Shown: positions 60,286 to 64,000 of the stretch, in pieces
How positions within the stretch are numbered: position 1 is the stretch's first letter
Layout: each line of letters begins with the position of its first letter
Assembly: GCA_950295325.1 (NCBI GenBank)
Contig: OX485805.1
Location: 41,031,501 to 41,095,500, forward strand
Direction of reading: 5' to 3'
Source: Polytrichum commune
Lineage: Eukaryota; Streptophyta; Polytrichopsida; Polytrichales; Polytrichaceae
DNA length: 64,000 nt
Made by a program: the position numbers and the translations under genes
Notes under the pieces: model-generated
Seen by the model: only the letters and a program-made list of their open reading frames with translations
Databases searched by the model: none
What the model was told of the DNA's origin: nothing

Positions 60286-60942
60286 AGAGCCGCTTCACAC
60301 ACGACACTGAGGGCCCGTGACCATTTCACTTCAAGCACTCTCATTGGTGGGAAAGGCGGAGCCGGTCCAAGTTCACTTCACACTACGCTTGAGGGACCAA
60401 ACGGAGTAAGTGAATGATGCAAGATGGATGTGAAGTCTATATGGATTCCTACACCATCAAATGGATCATGTTTCGTGGTCACTTGGACTATTTTGAATCA
60501 AAACCACCTCTTGGAGGCACATAACATTGCTCAAGGGATCGAGACTTTTGTTTCATGAAGCCAATTGGATATAAATGTTGGATGCGAGAATCTCTCAGTT
60601 TTCAAACTAAATTTGAACAAATAGAAAGAGACCATAAGATGGCCCCTTCATAAATTATGTTATGTAGACTTAACACAAAACCAGGACATTGTGGCACTCT
60701 GTAATCTCACAACCACTGATTTATTATATTTTAACATGTTTGAGAACGGACCCCGCATGAAATGCAATTCATTGAAACTAGCATTTGGTTGAGTACCCGT
60801 TCACATATGACTTCACACTACACTTGAGGGTCCATGACCACACTTAAGTGCTTTTGGAAGTGCTTGGGACGGCATTCAGTCACTTCATTTGGGCTCTCAC
60901 AATTTCATGGTCACGGCACTTGACTTGTGTGTGAAGTGGTCC
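60286..60942 (-). mobile_element. MITE family A, copy 4 (inverted, with insertion)
   Basis: Starts AGAGCCGCTTCACACACGAC and ends GTGAAGTGGTCC. It matches family A in the minus orientation but carries about 150 bp of foreign sequence near 60530-60680. It is 17 bp from copy 5, in opposite orientation. Confidence 0.75.
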
Positions 60943-60959
60943 TAAGATAACATACATAA

Positions 60960-61440
60960 GGGCCACTTTACACGCGAGCCAAGAGTTGTGACCATGAAAT
61001 TATGAGAGCCCAAAGAAAGTGTCCAAAGATTGTCCCAACACACCTCCAAAATCATCTAGTGTGGTCACGGATCCTCAAGTGTAGTGTGAAGCCATATATG
61101 ACCGGATCCTCACCAAATGCTATTTCAATTCATTTCTTTTCATGTGGGTCCTCACAAATGACAAACTAGAATAAATCAACAGATGTGAACATCCGGAGTT
61201 CCATGGTCTCCTAGTTTCGTGTTAGACCTACCTCCAAGAGGTGGATTTTTAAAATAGTCCAAGTGACCATGAAACATGATCTATTTGATGTCATGTAGGA
61301 ATCCATGTCCACTTTACACTCATGTTGCATTCACGTACTCCGTTGCTCCCGGCAGTGTAGTGTGAAGCGAACTTGGACCGGCTCCGCCTTTTCCGCCAAT
61401 GAGAGTGCTTGAAATGTAATGGTCACGGGCTGTCAGTCCA
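60960..61440 (+). mobile_element. MITE family A, copy 5 (right end degraded)
   Basis: Starts GGGCCACTTTACACGCGAG after TAA and matches copies 1 and 2 until GGTCACGGGC. The last part of the right inverted repeat is replaced by other sequence. Confidence 0.78.
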
Positions 61441-61671
61441 GGATGGACAAACTGGAAATAGGAATGTCAACTGGGCCGTTTTTCCAGCTCGTCGGTAAGA
61501 ATCTTATATTCGGTGCAAGTGTCAGATTGCTATATATATAATTTCATTACTATATGTAATCCAGGAGTGGAGGGGCGCTGGATTAATAATTATATTCCAT
61601 ATATAGGTCAGGGGAGCTGGATAGGGGCCGGGGCCCATGATCCGGCACCTCCGGGCAGCTCCATAAAACAT

Positions 61672-61970
61672 ATCTAAAATTCTCAGATTCCGACCGAAAA
61701 CTGCTGCCCGACTTCGAAAAAATAAAGTTGTCTTTGCTTTTTTAAAAGCCGCTTGTTTATATAATCCATTTTCAGTGCACTTCATTGTTAAGGTCTCAAA
61801 TCCAATATATATGTTCACTTTCATTGAACAAATAAAAAGTTTTTGAAATGAAATTGTCAATAAAGCATATAATTAACTCGGAAGTTGAAAATATAACAAA
61901 ATCCTCATTAGCATTGAGGTTATGTTTTTTTGTGACTTACCATTCAAAGGGTCTTTGTCATTCTGAAATG
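61672..61970. repeat. direct duplication, unit 1
   Basis: About 300 bp recurring at 62485-62813 in the same orientation, with shared words such as GACTTACCATT and TCCTCATTAGCATTGAGGTT. Many substitutions, so an old duplication or two copies of an unrecognised dispersed element. Confidence 0.7.
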
Positions 61971-62484
61971 GAACTAAAATTAGTTTTTATTTATAGTATG
62001 TTTATTTTCGATTATTTCAGTTCATACCTTCGACTTTCACAAAGTATTCATGCACATTCAAAGTGATCAAGTGTGATTGAATGTAATTAAGTGTAAATAG
62101 CCGTATTAGAAGGTACTTGAAGGCCGGGGATTCGTGGCACTCATGTATTCTCATTAGTGAGAGTTCATTCATCTTTGCAGATGAGATGAACCACTTTAGA
62201 TGTTCCATACGTCGTGGGTTCCTTGTCTCAAGGGTTTCAAAAATACCAAGTTTTAGTAGTTTTAAAAATCCTAGTCTAATCTAATACTTAAGGCACCAAT
62301 ATAAAGGGGTATAGACATAAAAGATAAATAATGCCTCATATAGAAGCAAGTGGGGGCATCTTGTGTTGCCAACCTATCACTACTAATCCGGTTATTTTAA
62401 AGAAAAATTAACATGGGTGGACGTTAAATACCCCCTCACGAACTTTCGGAGGTATCAAATCCGGGTTGGGGCAACCTTCTAGAG

Positions 62485-62813
62485 AAATTTTCTAAACCCG
62501 ACCGAAAATTGTTGTCTGCCTTGCCCAACTTCAAAAAAAACATTGCCCTTGCATTCTTGAAGGCCGCTTGACTACAAATCCCATATTGAGTGCACTTCAC
62601 CTTCAAGGTCTAAAATCCAATATATATATATATATATGTGTGTGCACTTCTAATTAGTAAATAAGCAATTGATTGGGATTTCATTCCGGAAGTGAAACCA
62701 TCAATGAAGCATGTAATTAACTTGGAGGTCAAAAACATTACAAACTCCTCATTAACATTGAGGTTATAATTTTGTGACTTACCATTTAAAATTATCTTTG
62801 TCATTCTAATGAT
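62485..62813. repeat. direct duplication, unit 2
   Basis: Second copy of the unit at 61672-61970. It differs by substitutions and by an (AT)n expansion at 62619-62637. Confidence 0.7.
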
Positions 62814-63418
62814 TGATTAGTGCAAGTGTTCATAAGATGACCAAAAGGAAACAATGAAGATAGAATATAAAACATATAACCAAAAAAAATTATATAAAAA
62901 TCAAATTTATTTTTTAGGTAATATAATATAAGGTATAAATAAATGATATGTTATTTGGAATTAGACTTGTGGGACAACGTTATGGATGGGGTATATCACT
63001 AGAAGGAATCCTGTCCAAATCAACCCTCCAGGGTAGCAGGAATTTCACTGTAAAAGGGCACCGGTATGGGTGGGTAGTGGTATGTCGCTGCAGTCCTCGT
63101 GGCCTAGTTAAAAGCCGGGTGACGGACCCAAAAAGCCTCTGTTCACACCTTTTGGGGCTTCTATGGGTGACGGTCCCTATCCCAAGGGTGATGCATACCC
63201 TTTGCCCATTCTACCAAAATGGGTGGGGTGGATTGGGTTTTGGGTGACATTGGGTAGGCGCCCTCTTGGTGACGTGCACCGGAATTGGGTGCTTTGTGGT
63301 GCGCACCATCTACCCGAATCGGTGGACATACCTAGATGGCCACCGTTGTGGGTGCACACATGCCATCCACCTATCATGTGATGACACATCCCACATTGGA
63401 GTATATGGAGGGTATGAC
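62814..63418. other. intergenic, rising G content toward the minisatellite
   Basis: No gene recognised. From about 62980 the plus strand becomes rich in GGGT words, so the minisatellite may have degenerate margins here. Confidence 0.4.
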
Positions 63419-63838
63419 AAGTAGGGTAAGGGTAAGGGTTGGGTAGGTGTTGGTAGCGGTCGGGTAAGCTTCGGGTAAGGGTCGGGTAGCGTTGGGTGGG
63501 TGTTTGGGTAGCGTTGGGTAGCGTTGGGTAGCATTGGGTAGCGTTGGGTGGGTGTTGGGGTAGCGGTGGGTAGCGTTGGGTGGGTGTTGGTAGCGGTGGG
63601 TAGCGTCGGGTAGCGGTGGGTAGCGTTGGGTAGCGTCAGGTAGCAGTGGGTAGCGGTGGGTAGCATCGGGTAGCGGTGGGTAGCGTTTGGGTGGCGTTGG
63701 GTGGGTGTTGGGTGGGCGTTTGGGTGGCGTTGGGTGGGTGTTGGGTTCGTGTTGGGTGGGCGTTCTGGGTGGACGGGTTAAGGTCGGGTGGGTATTGGGT
63801 GGGTGTTGGGTGGGTGTTGGGTGGGTGTTGGGTGGGTT
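63419..63838. repeat. G-rich minisatellite
   Basis: About 420 bp of 9-12-nt units, alternating GGGTAGCGTT-type and GGGTGGGTGTT-type words, starting with GGGTAAGGGTAAGGGTT. Every unit carries GGG, so the plus strand is full of closely spaced G-triplets. The Thr/Pro-rich frames on the minus strand are a by-product. Confidence 0.92.
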
Positions 63839-64000
63839 ATCCATATCTTATGTACTCATTGCCACGACCTTCCAGCAAGTTCACACATTGAGTTGAACTT
63901 GTCTGTGCATGTATCCTCGACTATAATTTAGTGCAAAGACATTTGAGAGTGGGAAATGCATCCATATCCAATAGCAGCTCAAGTGGGCAAGGGACAATGT

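Noticed and set aside
63419-63470. GGGTAA repeats as an interstitial telomere
   Set aside because: The unit is not the plant telomere repeat TTTAGGG and quickly changes to GGGTAGCGTT-type words.
63374-63844. Thr/Pro-rich 156-codon frame resembling a cell-wall protein
   Set aside because: It is the minus-strand reading of the G-rich minisatellite, and frames on both strands are equally open.
1-64000. CRISPR arrays, bacterial operons, rRNA
   Set aside because: No regularly spaced short repeats with unique spacers, no rRNA-like segment, and introns plus transposon types show plant nuclear DNA.

Overview
This is nuclear DNA of a land plant. It is AT-rich and gene-poor, with long intergenic stretches filled by small transposons. 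Plant hallmarks are two spliced malectin-like/LRR receptor genes built from the 69/72-nt LRR exons of class I LRR receptors, an F-box gene, a plant-type tRNA-Gly, and PIF/Harbinger, CACTA and Ty3/gypsy elements. I cannot name the species. A non-seed plant (liverwort, moss, lycophyte or fern) is my guess, because the transposon repertoire and an intron in tRNA-Gly do not look like a flowering plant. Confidence in that is low.

Layout. 1-18.8 kb is repeat-rich intergenic DNA. It holds one tRNA-Gly(GCC) with an apparent 11-nt intron, copies of several families of short inverted-repeat transposons, a 222-bp tandem triplication, a LINE 3' end and an orphan ORF. At 18.9-20.2 kb there is an intronless F-box gene on the minus strand. 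At 22.4-30.1 kb there is a nine-exon malectin-like/LRR/transmembrane gene on the minus strand. At 34.3-45.9 kb there is a nested transposon: a Harbinger-type element carries a Ty3/gypsy LTR retrotransposon, which carries a CACTA element, which carries a tRNA-like SINE candidate. At 52.3-59.3 kb there is a second nine-exon paralogue of the receptor, again on the minus strand. At 60.3-64 kb there are two inverted MITE copies facing each other, a 300-bp direct duplication and a G-rich minisatellite.

The two receptor genes are a tandem pair. Splice sites read from the sequence give uninterrupted proteins of 613 and 634 residues. Both have signal peptide, malectin-like ectodomain, LRRs and one transmembrane helix, but no kinase: each ends in a short cytoplasmic tail of 15 or 42 residues. 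They could work as ligand-binding co-receptors or decoys of kinase-bearing relatives (inference).

The most unusual object is the retrotransposon. Between protease and reverse transcriptase it carries a C5-cytosine DNA methyltransferase module with DNMT3-like motif order. Its polyprotein ends in a PHD finger where many plant gypsy elements have a chromodomain. It therefore carried both a DNA-methylation writer and a histone-reader module. It is now a broken copy, but its LTRs are only about 1.5% diverged by eye, so it is young.
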